This document shows, piece after piece, positions 49,183 to 64,000 of a DNA stretch of 64,000 nucleotides. Where the stretch lies: contig CANTUQ010000003.1 in assembly GCA_947683425.1 (NCBI GenBank), positions 3,658,001 to 3,722,000 on the forward strand. The letters run 5' to 3'. Each line of letters starts with the position of its first letter. Within the stretch, counting starts at the first letter, position 1. The notes under the pieces are model-generated. The model was not told the origin of the DNA. It ran no database searches and saw only the letters and a program-made list of their open reading frames with translations. Source of the stretch: Excoecaria cochinchinensis. Its lineage: Eukaryota; Streptophyta; Magnoliopsida; Malpighiales; Euphorbiaceae. The translations under genes were made by a program, and so were the position numbers.

Positions 49183-52100
49183 TGTAACGCTCCATACCTG
49201 CAATTGGTACGAATATCGGATGTCACATAACTATTGTCTAATCGATGCTTATGACAAATGCGGTAAATTTTTTTTTTCCTTTTTCTTAACTTATAAACTT
49301 ATTGAATCATTTATCCTTTTACAATTTCATGATACTAATACATTTCATTCGATCCAATCCAAACATTACATTCAACGTATTACATCATTCGATCATACTC
49401 TATAGCATTCAATATGTTCATTTTACATAATACATAATCAATACTAAGCCCTTACATAGACATGTCGGTAACAATTTTCCAATTAACTTAGTTGTCTTAA
49501 TTACTATTCACTTATTCAAAATTTGGGCAGCACAACCTCTATAATATTAACTATCCAAAACCTACAATTCAACCAAAACACAGCCCAACTCAGGGGGCAC
49601 AACAATCATATCTTAATATTCATTCCAGTTCAATCTAATACAATCCTTGTAGCTAATTCCAATAATACAAAACATTCATACATGCTAATAACAATACATA
49701 TACTTTTATAATGCCAATAAGCATAACACTCTTATCTTCAATCTACCGGTCCAGTCCGACCTCGAAGCTGGTAGTGTATCTGCTCCACAGACGTTCTACT
49801 TGGTACCTACATGCAATCAAACAAACTACATGCTGAGTATTAAATATGTTCAGTGGTGATTATGAATCTAATAATTTCCAATGCAAACTTATGCACACAC
49901 ACATGCACAAAAATACACTATTCCTTAATTTCATTTCGATCACTCGCAAAGCTTTACTTAGCGTCATATTACACTACAATCCTTTATTTGCCTTTCTTAT
50001 TGGCAAATTACGATTTGATCCCTAACTCATACAAAGCTTATCAAATTACTCTTCCATTCAACTAATTTATCATTTTACCCTTCAGATTCCAATTATCTAC
50101 CTATTTGCCATCAAGTAAATTTTCTCATCTTTATTTACTTACTTAGTGTACAATTTACTATTTAGTCTTTAAACTTTCATTCTAGTCCTTATTAGCTTAT
50201 CACTTCACTCATTTAATCACATATTATTATATTTTTCTATTCTCACAAATATGCTATTCTTTTAACACTTTTCTACATTTGACGTGTAAATTTACGTTTT
50301 AGTCCCTGACTTATTACTTTCCTAATCATTTTGCATATTAGTTCATTTTACATCTTTACATTGCCTTTAAATTCATTACTCAATTCATTTTATCATTTTA
50401 TTCATTTCACTTATCATTTTATGTACAAATTACCATTTAGTCCTTATTTTATCAATTTTCGGACAAATTACATTTTTGTTCTTCTTTTTATTTTATTTTG
50501 CGGAATTGCCACTAGTTCACTTCTCTTATCATTGTAAATCACTATTTGGCTTACAAATTACGTATTAATCCTTGTTTTGGCATTTTCATGGCAAAATACA
50601 TTTTAGTCCCTGAACCTTGGACTTTTTACGAAATGGTCATTTTACTTTAACTTTTCATCTACATGTCACTTAGTAGTGTACTTTTACACTAAATTATGGT
50701 TTTCCCCGTACTTTTGTCAAATTACAATTTAGTCTTTCATTTAACGTTTAAGTACAATTTTATCATTTATTCGCTACATTTTCTTATTTATTCACTTCTT
50801 AGCTTATAATTTGCCAATTAGTCTCACGACTAATTATTTTTGAGATAAATTACGTTTTGGTCCTTCAACTTTTATTTTCTTTCATATAAGTCATTTTTCA
50901 TTTAAATTTTTATGTTCACTACACTTATTATATTTTCAGGTCATTTTCATCATTATGACCCATTTGGCTTATGATTTGGGATAAATTACCATTTTGACCC
51001 CAACTTTTCATTTCTTTTCATTTAAGTCCTTTTTTTTGTATAATAATTCATTTTCATATTACTTTTTTCATTTTCTTGTCATTTTACTTTATGTCGTTTT
51101 ACTTTTGATAGAATCATGTCATTTTATGATTCTGCTTATTACACTTAGGATTTTTATACATTGTGCTTTTATTCATTATACGTTTTACATATTATGTTCT
51201 ATTACATAATGTCATGTGACATTATGCCTTTACATGTTACACTTTTGCATAAGATACTTTTACATATTACACTTTTACATGTTACACTTTGGTCATATTA
51301 CATTAGATCATTTTACCTTTTCATCATATTACATTATGGCATGTTACATTATACATTATGTCTTATTACACTTGTATCATATTACTTTTGATCATTTTAC
51401 TATTGCATTTTCAAATCGTTTTACAATCATATCACTATACATTATATCATTTTATCATCTTATCATTATTATGCCCTTAGTACAATCCTAGTAGATAATC
51501 TACAAACTGGATATAAGGGACGTCCGCCCCAAAGTCCCACTGCAATAAACTAGGGAATGACCTCGAAGGATCACTCCATCATGTAACATATGACGTGTGA
51601 CGTATGACATATAACAGAGGGCTATGAGAGACCATCGCAAATCTGTCATAGCAAAGCAACTCGTCATGACTTGCACCGCGGTACGGATGTCCCTATAGCT
51701 AGCCAAATATATCCTGAACTAGATTAAACCGCCGACACTACTAAGGGCAAACTTCTTCAAAAGACATTCAAATCCACTTTTTATACTTTTAACATTTTCA
51801 TTTTACATATAACATATGACATGTTACTTATCACTTATTAATGCATTTCATACTTTTGACATTTCCATATTACATATAACATATATCATGTAACATATAA
51901 CTTGTTAATGCATTTTTAACTGTAGCATTTTTACTTACATTTTACATTTTATTTCACTAGTTACACTTCATATTCACTATTTTGCACATTTCATGAATTA
52001 TCTAATCATAATTCATCATTCATGCGCAAGGCTTATTATATACTTATTTTTCATAGTAAGTATAATTAGTCCATTAAATGGCCATGATTTCACTTCAAGG

Positions 52101-54280
52101 CCACTTCCATTCTCTTCTTATTATTTCAAGTCAATTATTTCAATGTTTATCATTATTTTCACTTTGAGCATAATGGAATATCATACTAAAAAATATTCAT
52201 ATATATTCCATAAATTTCAAATAAATTTATGGACACTTATTTTCATATCTAAGTTCATTTTAGGTCATTAATCTTCAATTATACACAAAGTATACCCTAG
52301 TTTACACTAGGGTACCATTCGGCGAAGGTGATCATTTCACCTCACAATTCCTTTTAGTTTCATTTAAACATTCTAATTGTCATTTTAAGGGTTCTTAATC
52401 ACTTTTCTGAGCCTATACTCAAATAAGCTTACATTTAACACAAATTCATTTAAGTCAATTATTCACTTTTCATGTATATCTTTTTATTTACTTTCCTTTA
52501 CACTTCTAATTCACTCATTTATCAAATTTCACATCTCATATGACATGTATATCATATAACCTATCATATCTCCTCACTTAAGCCATTCGGCCACCTTAGG
52601 GTTTATCACTAACATTTTATTTATCACTCATTCATAGATCATTCCACTAAATTAAGCCTCAATTTATGCATATATACCATTTAATTTCATCAAATCATTA
52701 GGTATACTACAAATATACCTAGGTATACCTTTAGGTCACATTATGTCCAAAACTTACACTTAGTTTTATTTCACTTTTATCACTCTAATTAGCTTAGTTA
52801 CCCTCCCTAAGCTCAATTATCACCCCAATTTCAATTTCACATGCATATCACACATAGTCACTCTACAACATAATAGGAAACCCTAATTTTTTCAAAGGAA
52901 ATGCATGGATTTAGTAATCACAAACCTTATATCCACGCTATATCCTTCACAAGCTCCTCAATTCTCGCCTTCACCCTATGAAAATCCATTTCCCTTGAAA
53001 TTTCTCATTATGGTTGAAATTTCAACACAAACAAACATCAATTAATTTTCTTTTTTTTTTATCAAATCTAATCTCATAAATATACTCTAGACACCCTAGA
53101 GTACTCATAAAAATCATTAAATCAATTTAAAATACTAAATTCTCTTACCTCCATTTTGAGGACATAACCTTTGATCTTTGATTTTCCTTACTTTTAATCC
53201 ATCAAATGGATACTAGAGGTTGCTATGATCTTGTACGAATGCTTGAACTTAGCAAGAACTAAAGGAAATTGAAAGAAAATAGAGGAGGGAGCACTTCAGC
53301 CAACTAAGGGAAGGAGAAGGGCTGGAGGGATAAGGATACCCCAACTAAAAATCTGTCATTTAAGTGCTTTTATAGCGGCCCAAATTGGTCCAACCAATGC
53401 TCCAACCTATAAAGCCCAATTACACTTTTAAACCAATTATACAATTTTTCTATGGTTTTCCCACATCCCAACTCTAAATCACTCCAAATTTGATTCCATA
53501 ATTCACATTATATAAAAACTAGGTTGTACAAAAAATTTCAGCCCAATCGGAGTCCGTTTCAGGTCCGGTTCAATGAAATCGGTCCAATTAGCAAATTTTC
53601 GATGTTCTCGAAAAATTCTTTTTTCACTACCAACAAATTCTACATATAATTTAGAGTCAATTTGGAAGTTTTTGCAATTTTTAAGGATCATTTACTATTT
53701 TTAAAATCTCAGTCAAACCTCCGGTCAAACTGAGTATTATTCAAACCGAAATCATGTATTTTTCCTTTCAAACCGAAATCATGTATTTTTCCTTACTTTC
53801 TAAGCTTATTTCCTCTTAAAAATGACTCCATAATTCTTAACATATTTTCTTTAGACTCCAATAATATTTTGGAGTCAATTGAAAACCATTTTCCGATCCG
53901 GTAATTATTTACTAATCCAATAACCTAATTTTTCAGTGTCACCAAAAATTATTTTTTCATTACCATGTGATTCTACTCATCAATACGAGTATATCCATAT
54001 TCTCAGATCATTTTTTTGAGATTCATAGCACTCTCTACGGTCCGGTCAAACTTCCAGTCAACCTAGTTACTATTTATATTACTTTTTCTTATTTTCGACT
54101 TTCGGAGGTCTATTTGACCTTGATTTCACTCCAAATTTTAACTTCAAACTCGTCATGACTTATATTTTCTGACTATTAAATAAAATATTTTTTGACTCCG
54201 AAAGGTACTATCCACCTCGATGTTACTATTCACTATTGAAAAATACTATTTCCGGCTAGCCCGGTATCGAGGCCATTACA
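49183..54280 (-). mobile_element. solo LTR (5,098 bp) of the long-LTR family, minus strand
   Basis: The plus strand begins TGTAACGCTCC and ends GAGGCCATTACA. Both flanks are ATACA (49178..49182 and 54281..54285), an exact 5 bp duplication. The conserved core is at about 51478..51745. It contains a 25 bp tandem duplication near 53742..53790. No coding region. Confidence 0.9.
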
Positions 54281-54285
54281 ATACA

Positions 54286-56299
54286 TAACTCTTTTATCTT
54301 AATTCACATAATGCTACTTAAGTTCACATTCTTGTTTTTTCGTCTCGATTTGAGCTCTAACCATTGTCACTCTTATTTCTAAATTACCTCAATACATGCA
54401 TTAGTATCATTATTGTATATCTCAACCCTTTTTATAATCTATTTATTTCCAGCACTAAAACTTTTATGGGTATTCATGTCATCATGTTTATTCATATATT
54501 GCCAATCACATAAACTCCATGTATAATCAATCAAGAATTCAAACCAAAATTGACATTCAATACCCTTGCAATTTGGCCCATTTAGGCATTTTCATCAAGG
54601 CTTCATGTTTTGTCATGAAACATGATTCATTTTACTAATATTCAAATCAACTATGAAAGCTCTAACTAATTTAAGCATAATTCATATATTTGATCCTCCC
54701 TTGGCCAAGCATAATGAACATATATTTGGAAAAATTATCAAATTACATTCAATAATCAAGTTAAATATTCCATTAGTTTCAATTTATATTTAATCTCATA
54801 AGGCATTTACCCATTTATCAGAACTAGAACAAATTTAAAAACCTATTCTCAATATAATGCCTATTCTCAAACAAAATTTGAGAAAAATCGCTAATACAAG
54901 ATCAATTATAAAAATTAAAAGTCCTATTATCACCGGATTATTTCCAATTACCATAATTATTTTTCTATTAAACAAGGTGACAACTAATCTAGAAACTCCT
55001 GCCTAAGCATAATACCCACAACCAACCAAAATTTCAGTTAAAGTTCATTTTTTTCATCTTTCATATCTATTTTTTTTCACCATTCAATCTCATTTATATT
55101 GCTTTTTGTTACAATTTCACATTATTGCATAAATTTGGCCATGATATCTTATATGCATATCATATTCATTTCTTCCTTTCAATCATATATGCTTCACCTT
55201 TCTAAACCTAATTTCATTAATTTAGCTTTAGTTCATTAAAATACATGTACATAGTATACTACCACTTGTTACAAAATGTATGTTTAGTTGTGTTTTAACA
55301 AATTAAGGTTTCTTATATTAAATTTAACATTTCCTATGCCTCAATTTACATCCAATTTAACTCCTATACTATCAATTTCAAACAATGACAACAATTGTTG
55401 CAAACACCCATACTTACTTAATCTATAAAGTATTAAAAATACTAGTAAATCTATAAAGTATTAAAAATACTAGTAAATGTATCCATAAACTTTTTCTTCT
55501 ATGCTCATTCAATTTTACTTTGCCACGCTTATCTATAATTGTAATTCCACTAAATAATCTTTTAATATGAACATACACATTTCCACGACACCCTTTTATA
55601 ACCATTTCAAGTATAATGTGTTCAAATATTCAAGACTCTCAAATTAAGCTTTTATACATATCTATTTATAACTAATTTTTCTCAATCTCTAAAACATAAC
55701 AGGATACATGTTCAAACATAATGCACTATTTTGAAAATAAATGAAAAATTCCAACTCCAAAATTCAATTTAAATTTATGATACACAATTTTAAACACCTA
55801 ATTATGCATTTATCAGATTATTTGTATCAAATTCAAATTAGTTCATAAACCCTAATATAATTATAATACTCAAAATTTAGGAAAAAGGTAAATTTAGTAG
55901 AGCACTTACTACTATGGCATCTTGTTCCTTCAAATTCTGTTCAAATAGCCAAAAATCTAAATTATGTCTGTCGGTTACCAGTCACCGAAGCTTTGCCGGA
56001 GGTGGACCATTACTGTCAAAATGGAGCTTGGATCGTCGCCAGTCTGCTAGAGGTGGTCACATGCCCTCACGTGACATGCTTTGGTCAAAATCGTTGTCGA
56101 AAGGTCTCAGAATGCCCAACTCTGATCTGCTTATCGTCAATAGGTGAGGATGTCAGGATGGCATAGGAAGGATCGCCTTGCCTTCAACTATCGTCCGGTG
56201 CCATTTGTGTTGCCATTTGATGCTGGAGATGGCCAAAAAATAAAAGAGAAGTTCTGGTGTTGAGGAGAGAGAAAAACAAATAGGAACAGAGGGAGAGAC
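54286..56299 (-). other. middle part of the outer solo LTR, no gene
   Basis: AT-rich LTR body between two nested solo LTRs. It includes a tandem duplication of a ~28 bp unit AATCTATAAAGTATTAAA... at 55421..55480. A short stretch of more balanced composition (55914..56150) has an open frame starting MASCSFKF, but it lies in the LTR and matches nothing known to me. Confidence 0.6.
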
Positions 56300-56892
56300 T
56301 GTAACACCCTATACCCGCAATTTTGATATGAATATCAGGTATCACATAGCTATTTAATTATATACTTGACGGTTTACAGGGTAAATTTTTTTTTTTAAAA
56401 CTACAACACAATAATATCCATATATATATAGTGTTAATAATAAATCATATATATACCTTACCAGAGTGTCTATTCATATATATGCCTGACTAAACATATA
56501 TCTATAACTTGTTTCTCCAATTCGAATATATACATGCCATGACTTTAAATTCCTCTAGTATTCTTCCCTTCTCCTACAGCAGTTGAATCCCTTTTTGCTT
56601 CAATCCTCTAGTAACTTTTTCATAACTTACACGCAGTCAAACAACTATGCATAAAATGCCCAGTGGTGGATACAATTCTAATATTTTTCATCTAACTATG
56701 CATACGCACATACACACATTTATGTATATTTAAGGCTAAACACTAAATATATTAATAACTATTTAAATCATTTAACTTACATTTTATCCTACAGTATCTT
56801 ATATTACAATTTCACACACACACACACATATATATATATGACCTACAGTTTTCTTATGCATGTGCTTATATTTATTAACGTATTTATCGTAC

Positions 56893-56948
<56 letters not shown>
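56893..56948. repeat. (TTA)n microsatellite
   Basis: About 18 TTA units; Leu/Ile runs in overlapping frames are artefacts. Confidence 0.9.
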
Positions 56949-56950
<2 letters not shown>

Positions 56951-59900
56951 CACTATACATATATACATATCGTTTAAATCTACTTATTTTATATTCATGT
57001 TCCTGTTATTTATCTTCATGCATTGATTCTAGTATATATAAATAATTTATTTCACATACTTTAAATTTATTAATGTCTACATAAATTATTTATCTTTTGA
57101 TTTCATTCATTTCACAATAATTCATGTTATTCATTTCATACATATAACATATAAATGTCTTATGCAAGTTATTCTTATTATTATTATCACGCTTAACCAT
57201 ATTATTCCTTCATATTTACTCTTTTGATTATTTTTGTATAATTACCATTTTACCCCTTTTACTTTTATTTCTTTATACATTTTTCCTTTTCGTCTCATTT
57301 CCTCTACCTTATTCTATATTTTCTTATTTAACCTTATTTTCTTATTTTAAGCTTCTTTTTCTTGTTTTGCACATATATACATGCTTATTATTTACCTTAT
57401 ACACTTATTTTTAACTTTTATTTCTTAAGACTTATTCTTAATTTATTTACTTGCTAATACTTATGCCTTTATCATTATTTACCAATTTAGCTTATATTTA
57501 CCACTTTATCCTTTATCATTAGTCTTTATTACCAACTTATCACTTTGGTCCTTAATTTCTTATTTTCACTCTTATTTGCATTTTAGTCCTTTATTTATGC
57601 CCTTATTGTATTTTTACCCTTTTTATTTTGTAGATTTTCCATTTGCCTTCTTTGTTCATTTTCTTTTACATGTTTACCATATAAGCCCTTAACTCATACT
57701 TTTATTTCATATATGCCAATTGTTATTTAACTCTGCCATCTCATTCTCTTATTCTTGTATCCTTACATAATTATCACATAGTCTCTTAAATTATACATTT
57801 ATTTCATATTTGTCATTTATTATTTAAATTGGTCATTTTATTCTTTTATTCTTATTTCTTTACTTAATTACCACACTGATTCTTAATTTATTCATCCATT
57901 TCATTTTACCATTCTTGCCCCTACTAATATCAAGTAGAAATTATTGGACTGGATATGTGGGACAGGGCTCTCAAAACCCTATATCTATCGAAGTGGCCAC
58001 TTCGGAGCCAGATTGCGCTTTGATAGTGATGGAGTGACCACTTGGGGGGCCAGATTGCGCTCTGACGACAACATGTGATATACAAGTAGACCACCATTGG
58101 TCTACAAATGCGAGTAGCCATGACTCGCTACCGCGGTACACTATATCGTCCATATGCCTAGCCAATTATATCCTATATTCCATGATTTCACTACTGCAGT
58201 ACCAAGGGCACACATGTATTGCTTATCATCATATTGTTATATACCTATACTTTTCATATAATTATACTAATCATATACTTTTTCTTACATCACATTCATA
58301 TAATACCATTCATAACCAAATCTCTTTTCATATCATCATCCATTATTTCCATAACATATTTTCAATCACATAAACATACATTCATACATTCATCCATTTA
58401 GGCATAGCATACTCATATACTTTTTATTTTCTTTTCTTACTTTCTTATTTATTTCTTCTTATCGAACTTGTTATCTTTTACATGTATATCATGTCGTGAT
58501 ATTTTCATATGTCATTTCATAATTATACAAGTCATTCCTTTATTACAATTTCTTTAACTTATATCATATGAATATCTTACACATATTTCTGCTATCATTA
58601 TCATGTTTATTACTATTGTTACTATATTAATATTACTTTTCTATTTAAATTCCTCAATTTTATTACTTAATTACACTTTTACTCCTTTAATTCTTATTAT
58701 TACTCTTAATTTACCCTTTTTCCACTTATTATTTATTCCTATTATATTCTTATATTAATTATTATACAATTATACTTTTATTCTCTCTTTAACATATTTA
58801 CATGTATTTTTCATGTAATTACATAATAAACACCTTAAATATTTCTCCTTAAATCAAATATACTATTTATTCATTTAAGTCCCCAATTATTTTATTTTAT
58901 TTCCAATTCTATTTTTACATAACTATAAACATTACACATCATTATTTTTCTCCTTATACCCTATTTGGCCACAACATGCTCTTATATTCCAATTTATTTT
59001 TCTTCCACCTATTATAATTCTCATGTTATTCTATATTCATTTCTCATCTAATTATGCCATTATTTCCTTTTAAACCTATATATTCCACTTTTATAATTTA
59101 ATATATAATGTTCCTATAACCTAACATATATTCAATTTAATTATAAAAAAAATTCTCAATAAATTACTACAAGTCTAACTTTAATTATATTTTTATTTTC
59201 ATGCTTAAAACCATTTAAACATCAAAATTTCTTATGCTTTACCTTATGATACCATTTGGCCCAACCTAAGGTTTCCATTACAATTTTATTCTTTTTATAT
59301 TTTCCATGTGATTCATCATTTTACAACCTAATTATCTTATTTCCATCCTTAAGTTCATATTATACATGCTTGCTTTTCAATCACACTCTCAAACATACAC
59401 ATGTATATAATCAAAATGAATGGAAAACAAAAGATTATGCATCCACAAACCTCAATTTCCTCATTTTTCAAACTTAATCCTCTTCCTCCTTGCCCTTTCC
59501 TATGGATTTAGCCTCCTCTCCTCTTTCTCCTTCCTTGGCCGAAACCTCCATGAATTCTTTTCCTCAATTTTCTTTTGAATTTTGCTCTATACCTTTTTCT
59601 TCATACTTTCCCTCACTTCTTCCACTTAAATAATGCGCTTGAGGTTGCTAGAGACGGATTTGGGGCTTAGAATTATTTAGGACGTCAAATTTAAGTGAAA
59701 GTTTAGAGAGAGAGATGGAAGAAAATAAAGAAAATGGGAGAGCTATGTGGAACGGTCTAGAGAGTAGATGAGAGTGGATAAATGTTCTCCACACTTATGA
59801 TTTTTTAGCTATTTATAGTCACTTTTAATGGGCTAGATCTTGGTTCAACCAATTGGGTCCAACCTATTAGGCCCAATTAGATTAAATAACGAATATTTTG

Positions 59901-60335
59901 GCCCAATTTGTTTCTGGGACTTCCCATGCTCCATTTCTCATAAAAATGTATCCATAATTATCAAAATATATTTTTTATGCTTTACAAATATTTTCGGGTC
60001 AATTTGGCACCGGTTCCCGGTCTGATACATTTTTATCAGTCCGATAACCTAATTTTTTGTGCCATCCTAAAATTAATTTTCCATTATAATAATGTCCCCT
60101 ATATTATTTAGAGTGAGTCAATGTGTTCGGATAATTTTTCAAATATCTCTAGCATCATTTTTAGGCTTCGTTAAAGTTAAGTCAGACTGGTTTACTATTT
60201 AAGTCATTCCATGTTCTGGAATGACTCATGGCCTAACCAGGAGGAGTCATGCCTGTAAATTTGCCGAGTCACAGCCAGTGATGCCCTTTCCCATTTTTTT
60301 TTTCTTTTCCTTTTTTTTGCTTTTAAGGGCCTATT

Positions 60336-61094
<759 letters not shown>

Positions 61095-61663
61095 GGCCTA
61101 TTTGACCTCGGTTTCACCTCAAATTTTATCATCGGACTTTGTATAACTTGTACTTCCTAATGGTCAAATAAAATATTTTTCGACTCCGGATGATACACCC
61201 CGAATGTCACTATTCATGGCCCAAAAGTCACTATTCATGAAAGTTAAAATTTAGGGCTATTACAGAGATAACAGTGCAGAACTAACGGAAGAGGTCGGTG
61301 TTTCTGGCTGGATTCTAGAATTGGCATTCTCTCTCTCTCCGATCTTCGATCTCCTTGCCCTTTTGTTATCTCTCTTTATGTTCTCTCCCTCTTCCTCTTT
61401 TTTTTATTTTCTGCCTCATGTTCTCGATTTTTCTTCAATTCTCTCTCTTTTTTTTCTAGAAAGTTTTGGGACCCTCAGTAGAATTTTACTTATATATATA
61501 TATATATTTTATTTATTTATTTATCTTAATTTAATTACTTATTTATGTATATTATTCATTCACAACAAAAAAATTTTGACCCTCAAATCTTATAGTAAGA
61601 AGCATTATTTTTCAGTTTAAAAGTTACGATTAACTAACTCAAAATTTGGGGTGTTACAGGACG

Positions 61664-62500
61664 CATATATGGACACCAAAATTATCATGCTAATGGCTAT
61701 ATAAACCTTACAATTAGAAATAGTAAAACTAGATAAGGGCTTAACTGCAAATAAATGAAACTTCAGGGCCAAAAAGGAAATCTTGCATGACTAAACCGTA
61801 TGGAAAAAGTAATAATAGATTAGGATTAATAAGTGTAATTAGCCTATAATTAATCATAATTAAATATTAAGTAGAGGAGGACAAGTGACCTCACCATAAG
61901 TTGCCACTAAATCCTATTTGCAAAATATCAATTGAAAATGGGTTGAAGAGAGAGAAAGAAAAAAAAATACTCTCTTATTCTACTTGAACTTTAATTGAAT
62001 TATTCATCACATTTACTCTCAAATTTTCATTCCATAATCCATAAAAAGAAAACTTGACAAATTTCATATCATAAGAAGATATTAGCTTAGATTGTTGATT
62101 AATGAGCAATTAGAAGCTACAAAGAGACTTTAAAGAAGATGAATTTACTTAATATGTGATAAGATTATATGAATAAGAAAAGAGAAGAAGGTGGAGTGGA
62201 GTATAGAAAGATAAAGGGAAAGGGTGAATTTTGAGTCTTCCAAATGTAAATAAAATTTCGTTAGTCTTATCTTCAATTTTTTTTTTGATGATCATTTGAA
62301 ACGAATAGTTGTTTAGAAGGAGAATGAATTATTGCCATATAGATGTTGAAAATTTCATTTTGAAGGGGTATATTTGGTCTTAGGTTGTGTAGGAGTCATA
62401 ACCATGTTTTTATTTTAGTCCACAGATTAAAACACTGACCAAATTGATCCTAGCCTTATAGAATTCTTCAAATTCAATCATTTTTTCAGTTTTTCATCCT
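61664..62500 (+). mobile_element. probable continuation of the plus-strand LTR that starts at 29527
   Basis: It follows the right GGACG duplication of the outer solo LTR, so before that insertion it was joined to the sequence ending at 34339. The texture (AACTTCAGGGCCAAAAAGG, GAGAGAGAAAG leader, purine-rich stretches) is that of Gypsy LTRs. No LTR 3' end is visible. Confidence 0.4.
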
Positions 62501-62509
62501 AAAGAACAA

Positions 62510-63060
62510 AATATAATCGTAAATTTTTAGTGACGTAGTTTAAAATTCGTCGCTAAAAATAATTAAAAAATAAAAAATATTAATTTCTTTAAATTAAAAA
62601 ATAATAAATATAAAAAATATTTTTTTATTTTTTTTTTCAAATTAGAAAATAAAAAATTTTAAATTAAAAAAAATAAAAACATAAGAACAAAAAAACCTAA
62701 TTTTCTATCAAACTTTTATTCTTAAAATATTTTTATAGATGGAATATTTTCCATTTCATTATTTCACATGCTTTTCTTTAATTCTAATACTAACAGAAAA
62801 ATATAAAGAAAAACATAATAATAATTATAATATATATTACTAAAAACTATATATTTATTTGGAGCATTAGTATTATATGAATCGTCCAAGTCTAAGATTC
62901 TGATTAAGAAAACTGTTATTTTTAATATTTTTTTTATTTTTAATTTGAATTTTTTAATACTTTTAGCGATTAATTATGAAATCTATCACTGATTTGTCAT
63001 TATTTTTTTTTGTATTTAGCGACGTATTTTAGTTTCCCGCTAAAAATCCGTCTTAGATTT
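62510..63060. mobile_element. possible small DNA element with TTAGCGACG-type inverted motifs
   Basis: TTAGTGACGTAGTTT and CGTCGCTAAAAAT near 62528..62562 are mirrored by TTTAGCGACGTATTTTAG and CCGCTAAAAATCCG near 63017..63050, around an A/T core. The motifs recall CACTA or hAT subterminal repeats. No clear termini or target duplication, so boundaries are approximate. Confidence 0.35.
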
Positions 63061-64000
63061 TGGATAGAAATTTAACAGATTGTTGAATTTGAAAAATTCT
63101 AAAAGATCGGGAATCGATTTGGTTGATTTTTTTTTTAGTTTGGAGCTAAAATGAAAATACACTCATACGTTGGGGTAATTTTTGTAGTTAATCCAATTAT
63201 GAAATTATAACATATAAGGAAATTCTTTGGATGATAATATGAGATTTACTTGCCAAATGAATAAGACTAATGACTTAAAAATATTTAAAAAGAAAAGTCT
63301 ATAAAACGGTCCGCCATAAAGTTTTTTGGTGCACCTATTGAGGTAGTTTAAAAAGAAAATTATCATAATCAGTTCACCATATTCTCTTTGTGGTTCACCT
63401 AGAGATATTGAAGTTGTCTTTGCGGTCTACCATATCTTCTTTGTGGTTCATGTTTAGAGACAAGTTATCTTCATGGTCTACCACATAGCTTTGTGGTCTG
63501 ATGACAGTTCAAAATTTTTGAGCAAGTGGTTGTAGGAAGTCACCTAAAAACATAACTTCAACAGGTTTCCAATAAGGGAGATTTCGATGGTCAAGTCAGG
63601 GAATTGACGAGGATAAAGAAAGTGTCTACTAATTGGGAAAAAATCAAGAAGAATAACATACCTAGATTCTTCCTTTTATGGAGTTAGGAATCAAACTCGG
63701 AATAGGAATCAAACTCTAAATAGGACTAGTATCCTGAATAGGATAGAACTTCAAGTCCTAAATAGGATAGACCTCAAAGATTCTTGATTAAATAGGGTTA
63801 ATTCCTGATTAGATAAGTAAAGTCTTAAAGAATCCGCGTTATAATCGAATCAGAACCTTCAAAGGATTCTGACAATCCCTATATCTATTGAAAACATGTT
63901 GATTCCGAGCTGTTAGGATATACTGAGCTATAGTTAAGGGAGCTTATTCAGATGAGCTCGGCTAATTGGACTCAAATCAAGGTGTCCGGTTATCATAAGT
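63061..64000. other. no gene recognised; degenerate short repeats
   Basis: At 63375..63510 a ~52 bp unit containing CTTTGTGGTTCA and GGTCTACCA is repeated imperfectly. At 63685..63790 AAATAGGATAGA-like units recur. This may be the repeat block of the surrounding LTR. Confidence 0.35.

Overview
This is plant nuclear DNA, almost certainly from a eudicot with a repeat-rich genome. It is AT-rich and contains one intact multi-exon host gene, a class I formin read on the minus strand (17077..21768). Nearly everything else is transposable-element (TE) sequence: long Gypsy-type LTRs with the usual TG...CA ends and tRNA-iMet primer sites, a TRIM, hAT, CACTA-like, PIF/Harbinger-like and Mutator-like (MULE) elements, and a LINE fossil. 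No prokaryotic operons, rRNA, tRNA genes or CRISPR arrays were seen.

Layout. 1..10940: Gypsy LTRs in opposite orientations, one (72..2973, minus) inserted in the gag remnant of another (2974..9006, plus). The second LTR is split by a 2.9 kb solo LTR (5892..8785, TSD ATATG). A further LTR end follows (9007..10940). 10941..17076: unassigned repeats, a CACTA-like fragment, a LINE 3' end, a 627 bp TRIM and a 1.25 kb hAT element with an exact 8 bp TSD. 17077..21768: the formin. 21769..29526: small non-autonomous DNA elements (GC-rich hAT, PIF/Harbinger-like element with a CCACCG-type minisatellite, MULE MITE with a 9 bp TSD) and a chain of unrecognised candidate exons at 26286..27500. 29527..64000: a nested block that can be unpicked from its target-site duplications.

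Nested block. An LTR starting at 29527 (plus) is broken by a foldback element (29689..34243), itself split by a 4.0 kb solo LTR (29862..33871). It is then broken by a 4 kb minus-strand solo LTR whose ends lie 27 kb apart (34340..61658, exact TSD GGACG). Three things sit inside that solo LTR: a 13.2 kb MULE (35886..49095, exact 9 bp TSD TTTATATAG), a 5.1 kb solo LTR (49183..54280, exact TSD ATACA) and a 5.0 kb solo LTR (56300..61264, TSD GAGAC/GAGAT). The last of these contains a GC-rich hAT element (60336..61094, exact TSD GGCCTATT).

The MULE is the most interesting object. It has long terminal inverted repeats, each with four ~36 bp near-perfect palindromes centred on CCTAGG or a variant. 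A decayed mudrA transposase (minus) converges on a decayed plant-mobile-domain (PMD) gene (plus). The transposase has lost its catalytic core at a truncated LTR insertion. Arrays of self-complementary units recur in several unrelated LTRs of this window and are described as a pattern worth testing.
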